Translations under genes and position numbers: made by a program | Origin: Tamarix chinensis | Lineage: Eukaryota; Streptophyta; Magnoliopsida; Caryophyllales; Tamaricaceae | DNA length: 64,000 bases | Reading direction: 5' to 3' | Assembly: GCA_030549775.1 (NCBI GenBank) | Contig: CM060177.1 | Span: 53,012,638-53,076,637 of the forward strand | Notes under the pieces: model-generated | Databases searched by the model: none | The model's input: only the letters and a program-made list of their open reading frames with translations | Told to the model about the DNA's origin: nothing | Shown: positions 49,546-59,968 of the stretch, piece after piece | How positions within the stretch are numbered: the first letter of the stretch is position 1 | Layout: each line of letters opens with the position of its first letter

Positions 49546-50756
49546 TAAAAAAATAAAATAATTTTTGGAGTTAAGGTATTTAATTATTTAGATGGATAAA
49601 TTATTTTAATAAATTAAATTATTTGAAATTTAAGATAATAATTTAAGAGGATAATTTTAGTAAAATATGGGTTTTGAAAATTATTTAAATAAAAATATTA
49701 TGATAAAATAATAAAATATTTATTTTAATTTATCAAATAATTATATCCATTTTTAAAAATCACAAGTCCACAAAATAATTAAATTAATAATTTCAAATTT
49801 AAATTATCCCGAATAAGGTTTAATTATTAAATTCTAGGCTTTCAAATTTTGGGGTATTACATTAGCCTTGTATATGATATGGGGTAGGCGGTAGACATCT
49901 ATTGTAATACCCGTATTTTTAAAATCCAGATTTATTAAGTTTAATGATTTTATTACCGTAATTTAATGTAAACAATTAATTATTTTAATTTCCATTCGTT
50001 TTATGGATTAATCAATAATTCAAATTCATATTTGAATTTAATTAATCGTTGTCATTGCGAACCATTCTAGATAAATTCGTTCACGACAATGATTTTATTA
50101 TATTCTTATGAATTCGATTTTTGGTTAAAAATATGTATTTCCGTTCTTTCTCGTACTTTTTTAAAATATTTTAGATTTATTTTCGATTATAACTTTTTCA
50201 TGTGATTATGACGTTATTTTGAAGTTATATTTCGTTGACGAAATATATTATTTAAATTATAGAATTTCTGTTAAAATAGTTAAATCTATTTTAATAATTT
50301 TATCCGTAGAAAATATTTCCGACTTTAAATTTATTTGTTTTGGAAATCGTTCATATTTTCGGGAAGTTTAAATTAAAAATATTTTCGAAGCTTATTTAAG
50401 AATTTCTTTTTGAAATTAATTTTCTTCCGTTCTATGCTTTTTAGTTTATGGAAAAACCAATTTCAGAAATTATTAAAATTAGTCCCAGTTTATTAGAATT
50501 CGACTTAAGTATTTTCTTATATATTTTTAAACATCATTTTGGGGTCTTATTATATATTTCCGTAAGAAAAATAAATTTTTACGTTTGTTGTTAAATTTTT
50601 CGAAAATATTCCCAAAATTATTTACATAGTTTGTATATCAATTTTAAGCCTCCGGATCCGTTCGAAATAAATTTTTGTTAAATAAATATTAGGTAAAATT
50701 CTTCCAATAAAAATTTTAAATATTTAGTATTTATTCTGTACTTCTAAAAAAAAAAC

Positions 50757-51110
50757 CGTCGGGACCCCCCGACCCCCCTCCTTCTCTTTTCTCTCTTCTC
50801 TCCCTTCTCCTCTATTTCTTTCCCGTGGCTCCCTGTTCCCTAACTCCCTGCTCCCGTCCTACAACCCTAACCGCCGCCTTCTCCCCAGCTCTTCCCTGCT
50901 CCTCCTTCGTCGGTCGCCGGCCTCCAACCAGCCGCCACCATAGCCAGCAACAATAGTAGCAATAGCAGTGGCCGAACCAGCAGCAGCAGCGGCAACACAG
51001 CAGCAGCAACGCGCAGGTCGTGCCGCCGCCGCCGATCACCGTCGACGCCTGCTGACCACCGGCGAGCCATCCTCAACCTCCGGCACATCTTTCCCGGCCT
51101 TCACCTGCCT
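50757..51110 (+). repeat. CT-rich then GC-rich leader block
   Basis: CT-rich 50757-50830, then GC-rich with CAGCAG and GCCGCCGCC runs to about 51110. Ala/Gln and Arg-rich overlapping ORFs (50812-51153) have no recognisable domain. Confidence 0.55.
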
Positions 51111-51229
51111 TGATTTGTTAGTTTCGTTTGGTATAATTTCCGAAAAACCCTAACATTTGTTTTGATTAATTGGGTATGAATTAGCTTATAAAAAGCTAAA
51201 TTGATTGTTTGATTATGTATATATGTACT

Positions 51230-52240
51230 GTGATTGATTTGGATATGTCAATTGTAAGGTTATATTAGAATTTTGGAAAAATTAGATTTTTGGCCGGGTT
51301 ATGCCTAAATTTTTCGGATTCTCCCTTTTTTTGCGAATTTGGACAAATTGATTATACAATATGTTTTAAAATGTATCCAATTTCATTTTGGAACCGTCAA
51401 TTTGACAAATTTATGCCGGTTTTATCGGAAATTGATTCCTAGGTCAAAATTCGGGTGTAATGAAATTGGGTCGTATAATTGAGTCGTTCCGCTCAATTGA
51501 TTTTATAATATCATTTAAAATATATTTAATTTTTTATTGGAAGTGTTGATTTGGGAAAATTGTGCATAATTGATCGGAATTGGAATTTTAGGTCAAAACT
51601 CCTGCGAGTATAAATTGGATTGTGTAATCGGGTTATTTTATTCAATTGACTATATAAATTACATTAGAATATGTTTAATTACATTTCCGAACAGTCAATT
51701 TATATGTTTTGGAAAGAATTGATCGGATTTACGTTCCGGGCTCAAAAACCCTAATTGTGCTAAATTATGTATTTCTTTTATTGGTTTTGAGCAATTGATT
51801 ATTTGATATGTTATAAAATATGTTTAATTGCATTTATAAACATTCAATTTGAGTGAATTAATGGAATTTAACCGAATTGTATTTTCGGGCCTAAAACCCT
51901 AGATTTTAAGTGAGATTATGAAATTGATTATTTGTATAGTTATTTCGCTAAATTAAATTTATAAAATTAGTTGAAATGATCCTAATTTTATTCTTTTACC
52001 TTTAATTAGAATTAATTGATTTGAATTACCTAAGTTTATGTCGTGGGCTTTAAAACCCTAATTTTGAAAATTGATCATCTGGAATTGATTAATCGAAAGA
52101 TTGTTTGTTGAAATTGATTGTCTAGATTTATCTAAAATTGGTTTAATTGTGTTTTAAAACTATCAATTTGAGGTAATCAAAGTGATTTGGCCGATTCGTG
52201 GTTTAGGTATTAAAAACCCTAATCATCGGGGATGATTTTA
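51230..52240 (+). repeat. Degenerate array of about 150-bp units, six copies
   Basis: The anchor AAAACCCTAAT or its decayed form lies near 51447, 51591, 51740, 51888, 52047 and 52211; spacings 144-162. Each unit also has an ATGTTTAATTGCATTT-like and a TCAATTTGA-like segment. It occupies the place of the minisatellites in the other units. Confidence 0.7.
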
Positions 52241-53924
52241 TAAAATTGATTTTGCTATGTGCATTTTATCTAATCGATTTCTATCTTTGAGTTTTAAATC
52301 ATTTAAATTATGTTTTAACCTAATCGGTTTGGATTCGGTTCTATGTAAATGGTTGGGTTACCTATTTAGTTGTAAAATCTAGTAAATAAGTTATTTTCGA
52401 TAAATTAACTTATGATCGATTATTCTTTCTCGGGATTTCCAAATTAAGTTGAAATGTCCCAAGTGATATTTGTATTAATCCGTTTTGATTTAGTTTTAAC
52501 ATTAAATCTTAATAGAGCTATGCTTTTAAGTTCTAAGCTTTGGACACGTTTTCTAAGAAAGATCATTTGTGTCGTTTGTGTTTATTTAATTAGAATATAT
52601 GAATTATTGATTGATAGGATAGTTTCTAATTTAGCTTTCGATTTCTATCGGATCTAGGAAAGCTTTCTCGTGGATCCTCAAGCTAGTGATCTCTCTCTCC
52701 CTCTTGTCTCGCTTAGCTAGCTTCAGATTCAAATAAGTTTCTACTTACCTCCACTTATGGGTGTTTTGTAAGGATGTGGCTAAGGTTCCTATGTGTTATG
52801 TGACTTGTATGCCTTGGTTTCTTTGTATATATATCATGTCCTGTTGTGTATCATATGATTGTCCTTAACGTATTTTATGCGTAGCGCAGCTTGGAGTTAA
52901 GGTACGTGGTATGTGTTTTTCTTATGACATGAATGTGATATCCATATGTGGTGATTATGATGTGCTGTGACATGATGTAACCCTCTAAGACATGCATGCT
53001 AGGGTGATTATTATTATGACATGGAGATGAAAGGACAAAAAGAAATAAATAGAAATTGAGTTGCTAAATGGGGGGTATGAGGTTGACCAAAATGAATAAG
53101 AGATGAGAACTATGCATGGAAATTCTAGGGTTTGTATGGGAGCTTCGAGAGTTTGCATGGGTTGGATAAAACTTGCATGGGGATGATCATTACATGAGAA
53201 AAGTTGTATTAAGGTGTAAATAGCTAAAGGGAGAGTTGCAGAGTGTTTGGAGACTTGGGATGAAAAATAATACGTAGGTTGGTGTAAGGGTGTATAAGGG
53301 ACCCGATTAGGGTTTTGGGAGAAAGTAGTAATCTGGGAAATGTGGAAGTAAAAATGATTAAGGAAGAGTAGAGTAATGGGTTAAGAGTGGAAATTTAATA
53401 TACGAAGGATGAGTATGGGTGCCATGAGAAGTAAGTAATGTTAGGTGAAAAGTAGAGAGATTACTTGTGGGGGAAGAAATGTGCTAGGGTTTGGAGTGGC
53501 TAACTAGGGTTTTTCGATCGCCTACGAAATCAATGAGTAAAGTGATATGATTTGGGATTGAACCTAAATGGTATGAGGTGTTTGACGATAAATGAATTAA
53601 TAGTAGTGAAGTAAGAGGAAGTTGGGTCATAGGTCTAATTAGGGTTTCAAGGGAAACCCTAGAGGCTAATAGCGGGGGAAGTTTGATGTCACGAGGTGTT
53701 GGGCCTTAACCCACACCCTTAGTAGTTGGTTTTCATTGTGTGTAAGTGTAAAGGGGAATGGATATCGAGGTGTGATAAGGGGCGCAAGAGTCCCAAGATA
53801 TGGGACGGGCCCTCTTGGAAGGATAAGTGTGGATATAGTTAGCCATGCATGTCAAGGGTAAAATACTTTCAAATAAGATATGTTAAAATACTAATCACTT
53901 AAAGAGGAAGATGTTGAGTCGGAC

Positions 53925-54220
53925 CCAGACCGGTCCACCGGCAAATAATAGTGGCTAGGGCCGGGGTGCCCTACATGACCGGTCCACCGGCTATAATAGT
54001 GGGGGATTCCGTGCTCAACAAACCGAACGTATTAATGATAAGACATGAGAAAGACACAAAGTAATTACAGTGAAACATCATGTGAGTTGGGGCCAGACCG
54101 GTCCACCGGCGAATAATAGTGGCCAGGAGCGTTTTGTCCTACATGACCGGTCCACCGGCTATAATAGTTGCCAGGCGCGTTTTTCCCTACATGACCGGTC
54201 CACCGGCTATAATAGTGGGG
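53925..54220 (+). repeat. CCGGTCCACCGG motif block, five well-kept copies
   Basis: GACCGGTCCACCGGC at 53927, 53977, 54097, 54145 and 54195, each followed by (A)ATAATAGTGG or GTTG. These are the least decayed copies in the window and define the motif. Confidence 0.85.
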
Positions 54221-55090
54221 TTCCCGCACTCACATGAATTGATAAAGACTACGATGTGAATCGACTATATTTATCAGAGATCTAAAGAATGAGTCTACCC
54301 GGACCATAGCCGGCTTTTTTATCTATATTACTACATGCTGCTCATTTCCACGAGTAGAGGACTCGATTCGGCTTGGTTTGGTTTGGCGTTGTCCAAAAAT
54401 GCCCGATTGGTTGGTTTAATATTGTCCATGAATGCTCGGTTAGTTTATCTGAATATCTTATTGGATTAAGATGTATGCTGCCACACTTACATGTTTAAAT
54501 AGGATGTTACATATGTTCCGCATGTTACTATATGTGTATGGTAGGATTTATGATGTGAGCACTAAGTCTGCATAATATTGTATCAACATGATGTACCATG
54601 ATTTGATATGCACTTGATGTTGTAGTTTACATCTCTCCCATAAGATAGGGTAGTGGGACTTACTCAGTATTGGACCCGTACTGATACTACCTTGGTTGAA
54701 TGGGTCATGTGATGATTCACTAATGATGGGGAGTAGACCTCTTGTGCAGGTTTAAGATCGGATAGTGTTTTGGGGTGGAAGGCTTAACTTGAGAGAGTAG
54801 GCAATCCGGAATTTGATCCATCGAGAATTGTCTTGATTGATTGTGTTTATTTTCGGAAGTTTCAAGTATTGTATTTAAAATGTAAGGGTGTTGTAATTGT
54901 CTTTTAATTCTCCCATATTCTGATAAGCTTTTAATATTCGGATTTATTTCACAGGTTCCGCTGATTCAATTAAGTGATAATTTTATTTAGTGAATTTACT
55001 CACTTGCCATCTGCCTATGGATATCTCCTTGTGGGAGTTTATCCTTACGGCATAGATGTTTGAGATTTTGTTTGACAAGTTTTAGCCTTG

Positions 55091-55135
55091 CATTTAGCAT
55101 GAGATAGATGGTGGACATCTATCTTGTGTTAGATG
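55091..55135 (+). other. 20-bp stem-loop near the LTR 3' end
   Basis: CATTTAGCATGAGATAGATG (55091-55110), loop GTGGA, CATCTATCTTGTGTTAGATG (55116-55135). All 20 positions pair, with four G-U wobbles. GTGGCGGTAACATTCCCC follows. Confidence 0.8.
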
Positions 55136-55334
55136 TGGCGGTAACATTCCCCAAATTCTCTTCTAGCTTCCGCTTTATTCTTTCAAGAAAAAAATTCAGG
55201 AGTGAATTTTGGGGGTGTTACATCTATCTTATGTTAGGTACGGCGATAACATCCCATTTTTATAGGTATTTTCTGCTTTTGCAAATATTTTAATGAAATC
55301 TTTTTGTAGGGAAAAATGGGATTGTTACATTTTC

Positions 55335-56540
55335 TCCTCTTCTTTCTTTATCTCTTGAGGTTGTGATTCAAGTAGTGTCTTCACACTCCTTAATGATATA
55401 GTATTAACTTGCTCTTTTATGTCGGTCATTGTCTCTCTTGGCAATGTGTTGGGTTCCCTTACAAAAATTATATTAGCTAATTACCCAATATGTGCTTCCA
55501 AGTTCTTCATTGAGGCTTCTTGATTTTGAAAACATGTCTCTATAGTGATAATGAACTTGCTCATCATTTATTCTAAGGAAGGCTTATGTCGTTGCGGAGA
55601 TGGCATTAGAGCAAGTGGTGTAGGTCTTTGTAAAGGAAATTCAAGGTAGCCTTACTAGATTGCCATTTCTCTAACTGAAGTTTGGATGATTCCTCCACCT
55701 CAAATTATACACATTCAAGTAAGGATTATTTTTCACGCTCACATTGTTAATATAATTAATTTGATCAAAAGATGATAGAAAGGACTACATATTTGACACT
55801 TTGTGCTAACATGGGGTCCACCACATAAGTCATAAATAGGTATATTCGCTTGAACCTACATACATGAAGCACCACCCAAATTATCCAATTTTTTAGTGAT
55901 TAAATCCATTTTAGCCTCTAATGTTGTGATGGTATCTATAGAATAAACTCTTGCATTCCTTTTTTACCCGAGCACATTCAGAGTGCTATTGGTGGAAATT
56001 TCAGGCTAATTCAGTAATAAAATTATAAACTTACACTAGAGTCTTATTTATAATAGTAGCACCAGTAGTTATATCTAGCATAGAATGATTAGTAGTAGAT
56101 ATAACATTATATAACATTTGCTTTTATAACCAAATTAGTAAGCCATGACGTGGGCATTTTCTTAATAATTCTTCAAATCATTCCTATTCATCATATGGTG
56201 ATTCGAGATCATTTTGCATAAAAGCGGTGATGTTATTTTTTAACTTAACAATTTTTGTAGGTGGAAAATTTTTAGAAAGGAATAACTTCACTAGTTCATC
56301 TTATGTTAAAGTAGAAACAAGTGCTAATGAATTTAACCAACTTTTAGCCTTGGCTAGTAATGAGAATGGAAACAATCTAAGTCTAATAACATCATTAGAA
56401 ACACCATTTATTTTAAAATTATCACAAATTTCAATAAAAGTGGTAATATGAGGATGCAGGTCATCATTAGGTATACCTCCAAATTGGACCTAAATTTGTA
56501 TCATTTGAATGATCCCACACTTGATCTTAAAATTACGCAC
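55335..56540 (-). pseudogene. Athila gag, 5' part (minus strand), broken
   Basis: On the minus strand: NFKIKCGIIQMIQ near 56530, FGGIPNDDLHPHITTFIEIC, FKINGVSNDVIRLRLFPFSL, AKAKSWLNSLALVSTLT and FLSKNFPPTKIVKLKNN (about 56230). Further down is NQEASMKNLEAHIG (about 55515) with LANIIF, the usual Athila Gag C-terminal motif. It continues at 34536. The N-terminus is missing: similarity ends near 56540 with no LTR or primer site beyond. At least three stops. The plus-strand ORF at 56227-56451 is its shadow. Confidence 0.8.
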
Positions 56541-57399
56541 CTCAACTCTTGGTCATCTAATACTTGATATTGAATCCGCTATACCGTGAGTAATGTAGTC
56601 TATTAATGATATGCCAACTTGTCATAGCTAATTTTTCTCCCCGTAAACTATTTTTTAATTTTGTTTCTTTGTGGCGACAATAATTTTTAAATGTGTCCTT
56701 AATATACAAAATATTATTTTTTACCTCTAGTTCCAAGGGCCAGGATTGTTTCAACTCATGCATCAAACAAAACACATGAAATGTGAATTCATTAATAAAA
56801 AGTTACTAAGGACTCCAGATCTACCACTATTAAATTATAATGACTAATTAATTAATTAGATGATCTTTTTAATTACTACAATGTGTTAATGGAAATATCT
56901 AACTAATATATTCTCTCGAGCTACATAGTGATAGCGCTAATTATTAGTCTGTTATCTCTAGTCAAATAATTTAAATAAAGACAAAGTATTATGTTCAATT
57001 AATTATTTATTATTTTCTATTATTGTAGAAATTATGTTATTGTTCTTACAATTCATTTAGTTTCTATTTATGTCATTTAAACCAAAGTAGAGAATAAATC
57101 ATCATTTTTTTTTCAACTTATTAAGAACTAATTAAAAGTGATCAGTCTACTTATTAACCATAATATAAAATAATAGCATAAAAGACATAAAATAATCTAT
57201 TAATCAATAAATCAATGAATCTATCATCATAACTAATGGTTTTCATCATATACTTACTAAAAGAAAATTAGAATATAATATTTATTAAAATAAAAATAAT
57301 CAAATTAAATAAAATATCTATGTTATACATAAAATATTAAATTTCAATATAATTAATTAAATTATAGCTTTTCAAATTTAAAATTAGAACCAATAAAAT
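56541..57399. other. AT-rich stretch without recognised gene
   Basis: A 72-codon minus-strand ORF (56557-56775, KDTFKNYCRHKETKLKNSLR region) has no domain I recognise. The rest is AT-rich with no repeat array. Confidence 0.4.
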
Positions 57400-57880
57400 T
57401 AATAATATACTGCGCGTCGGAAACGAAATAATTTTCTGAACTTTGACGTCTATTCATCTCGACTTCGGCTTGTTTGGCGAATTTTTTCTTTCGCAGCCCT
57501 CTTCTGTTCTTTTGCTTTGAATCTCCCGCCGTCTCTGCCATCTGCGCTCTTCGCCTTCTTTCTCCGTTTTTTTTTTCTTTCCCTTTTTTCGGCCTCCATG
57601 CTCTCCACCTCTGCCCCCTTCTTCTTGTTTTCCTTGTCGGCCTTTTATATCTCAACTTTTTCTCTCTCTGTTTTTTTTTTTTTTTTCCTTGGCGGCACTT
57701 CGGTCTTTCTCAACCCTTTTTCTTTCCTTACATCCGTCGCTTTATCTTTGTCTGTTTTGAACTTTTTTTTTTTTAATCCCACTGCTTCCGGCACTTTTCT
57801 ATTCTTCAATCCTTCATCGCATTTCTGCCGTGCTACATTTTTGTATATATTATCAGGTACGCAAAACTAAGTTCTTCCTC
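57400..57880 (+). other. CT-rich 5'-leader-like block with possible splice donor
   Basis: 57470-57790 is CT-rich with long T runs, unlike its AT-rich surroundings, and 57851-57862 reads TATCAGGTACGC, a plausible donor. Overlapping Phe/Ser/Leu ORFs (57474-57776, 57517-57870) look like by-products. It could be a first exon of a lost gene or a transposon leader; nothing downstream continues it. Confidence 0.25.
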
Positions 57881-59968
57881 TCTTTGTTTTGGATTTATTA
57901 TCTCATGTATGTTATTATCGATTAGTATTCACAAAATAAGATTATGCAGATATTATTTAACTTTTGAAAATTTTATAAATAACTTTTTGGTTTAAAATAT
58001 ATTGTCAACTAAAATTTTAGATTAAAATACGATAAATTGTCAAAATTATGCAAAAATTAACTTAAATATCTAAATTAATTAAATATATAAGATTATTATA
58101 AATTAATCAACTAACTAAAAATAATATAAATAATCTTATATTATTACTCACATAAATAACCAAAAACTTAAAGTAAAAAGGTATAAAATATATAAAAATA
58201 TTCATTTAATATAACACTACTAACCTCCAATAGCCATCACAACCATCACACTATTCATAAAAACTTTCTGGCATTATATTTTTCAATATTCATGAACTAA
58301 CCGTTCTTAAAATTCAAGACAATAACCGAAAGAGAAATGAATAATAAAGATCAAAAAATAAATGAACAAATAAAAAAAATTCGAATGAATCAGACAAATA
58401 AAGAAAAAATACTAAAATAATGGAAAATAGATCTATTAAGAGTAAAATTTGAATAACGTTGAACATATCCGGGTTAATTCTAGGACATGATCTAAGAAAA
58501 CCGAATTGTGAGAAGGTGCAGAAAAGGTGGACGAACTATCACTTAGACGTACAAACACAGACGAAGTGGACAAAGGCGACGAGATTTGGGTAATGGTGAA
58601 GCATGATGATGTTGGAAACGAAGCAAACTAACGCCGAAGTTGCGATGAAAGGGTTGCGACAATAAGATGGTGATGTGGTAAGCTAGTGACAACGCCACCC
58701 TAGAAGAAAACGGTGGAGGCTCGAGGAGGGGGGCACTAGGGTTGAGGAGTTTGGGAAGGAGTAAAACTTATTGGGTGATATTATAGCCTTTATGAATTAA
58801 TCATGATAATTTTCAACCCCCTAGAATAATGAGACCAAAAGAATTAGCATAGAATATACATCAATGACCTTAAATTATTGTCCATCGAAAGAAACAAAAT
58901 TCTTGGATGAGTCCGACTTACCATATATCATCTCTCGTAAAATTATAGGGATCATATATAATGTAAATTAATTATCCTATTTTTTGTAAAAGGGTACATA
59001 TTGAGTCAGACTAATCTAAAAAATTATTATGATTAATGGATATTATGTCTTGTTTGTTGTTAGTCTCTACTAGCATATGTCGATCGTATGCCGAAATGGC
59101 ATGTTAGAATTATTAAACAGCTAGTCTAATGAGGGTCCTTAAATACTTGTTAACCTTAAATTATTTACTTAAAATAGTATAACTGGTGCATTTTTTTTTT
59201 ATAAAAATATAAGTGAATTGTTGGCATTGAATGTTAATTATATTTTTTAATTTTAGCAATGTTAGCAAGTGTCATGAGCCCGTAACTAAATATTAATATA
59301 AGAAAGTTTATCCATTCAGACGATCAGAAAGCGGTATAACAGCTATCGGCAGTGGGGTCAAGCTAATTAATGAATCCCAAACTTGACTAAAAACTCATAA
59401 AATGGGCCTCCCTTTGGAAAACAAGCTTCGACATGCACCGACAACATCATTTTGGTAAACGTAATTCCAAAGGGAAGTTATTTGCGTAGTCGATAAGAGA
59501 TTGTGTGTATTTATAGCCATTTATGGTTAGGGGCGAATCAAAACTTATATATTAAGGGCTTGTTTGGCTAGGGGTGATAGGGAGGGAAAAAAATTTCTTT
59601 TATTTTGTTTTTGTATAGAAAATTATTAGATAAATTCGGTTTACACTATGCTCTCCCTACTACAAACATGGAAATTACATGTATACTAATATATTTATTA
59701 TTTTATTATTATATGATACGTTGAGTGGGTTTAGAAAGAAAATTATAAACACAGAAATTTGTGTAAAGCAAACAACTGGACATTTCGGACTCCATTATCC
59801 GAGAATTGCTTCATTTAAGAAGACGGTGAAAGCGATTAAGCAAGTACATAAGGAACTTAATTTACATAAACTCGTGGAAATTTGAATAAACTTGCGCAAC
59901 AAAGGATGGAGATCTGACGTCAATGACGTCCATGTTCATGGTTCATGCGGTGTTAGGTGCATACGTTA
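57881..59968. other. Intergenic, no gene recognised
   Basis: AT-rich to 58480, then a G/A-rich stretch with scattered CpG (58490-58760) that may be an old exon or transposon piece. 59561 has GGGCTTGTTTGG, an end motif seen in some plant MITEs, but no partner. TGACGTCA sits in CTGACGTCAATGACGTCC at 59916-59933, downstream of the gene at 59969. Confidence 0.4.

Larger units (their letters stand above)
37809..49861 (-). mobile_element. LTR-only unit of about 4.9 kb net, minus strand
   Basis: Plus-strand edges TGTGATACCCCAAAAC (37809) and TTTTGGGGTATTACA (to 49861). Flanks TTAAC (37804-37808) and TTAGC (49862-49866) are a 5-bp duplication with one change. Inside are the stem-loop (37901-37946), the reversed CCGGTCCACCGG block (38560-38890), the reversed GGTAATTT minisatellite (41290-41960), the GCTCACGCT hairpin (48313-48335) and a purine-rich block (48540-49545). 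The module order mirrors 6288-11567. It is interrupted by a MITE, a CRM-like LTR and the unit 42498-48265. Confidence 0.8.
49903..55222 (+). mobile_element. LTR-only unit of 5.3 kb (Tekay/Del type), TSD TCTAT
   Basis: Begins TGTAATACCCGTATTT and ends TTTTGGGGGTGTTACA. TCTAT at 49898-49902 is repeated at 55223-55227. It keeps more CpG dinucleotides than the other units (for example around 50040-50700), which suggests a younger insertion. Modules: AT-rich head, short CT-rich then GC-rich block (50757-51100), a roughly 150-bp array (51230-52240), CCGGTCCACCGG block (53925-54220) and a long stem-loop (55091-55135). No gag or pol. The ORFs at 50812-51153, 52454-52657 and 55108-55293 have no recognisable domain. 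Confidence 0.85.
34537..55329 (+). mobile_element. LTR-only unit of about 3.4 kb net, TSD TTTTC, split by two larger units
   Basis: Begins TATAATACCTCACA (first G mutated) and ends GGGATTGTTACA. TTTTC at 34532-34536 is repeated at 55330-55334, and removing the unit rejoins the minus-strand Athila gag. Own sequence is 34537-37808, 49862-49902 and 55223-55329. It carries a TATA box, an ACTAGT-rich repeat and a 67-bp duplication. The insertions at 37809-49861 and 49903-55222 both fall within about 45 bp of each other, near its 3' stem-loop region. It belongs to the Tekay-type family by its ends and TTAGCCTTG lead-in. Confidence 0.8.

Noticed and set aside
51737..52215. Interstitial telomere repeats (AAACCCTAA)
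   Set aside because: Single copies spaced about 150 bp apart, part of a longer degenerate unit, not a telomere array.
56557..56775. 72-codon minus-strand ORF as a gene
   Set aside because: No recognisable domain, start context or neighbours; lies beside a truncated gag.
57474..57870. Membrane-protein-like ORFs rich in Phe and Leu
   Set aside because: Two overlapping frames over CT-rich sequence with long T runs; no homology recognised.
59561..59600. MITE end GGGCTTGTTTGG
   Set aside because: No inverted partner or target duplication nearby.
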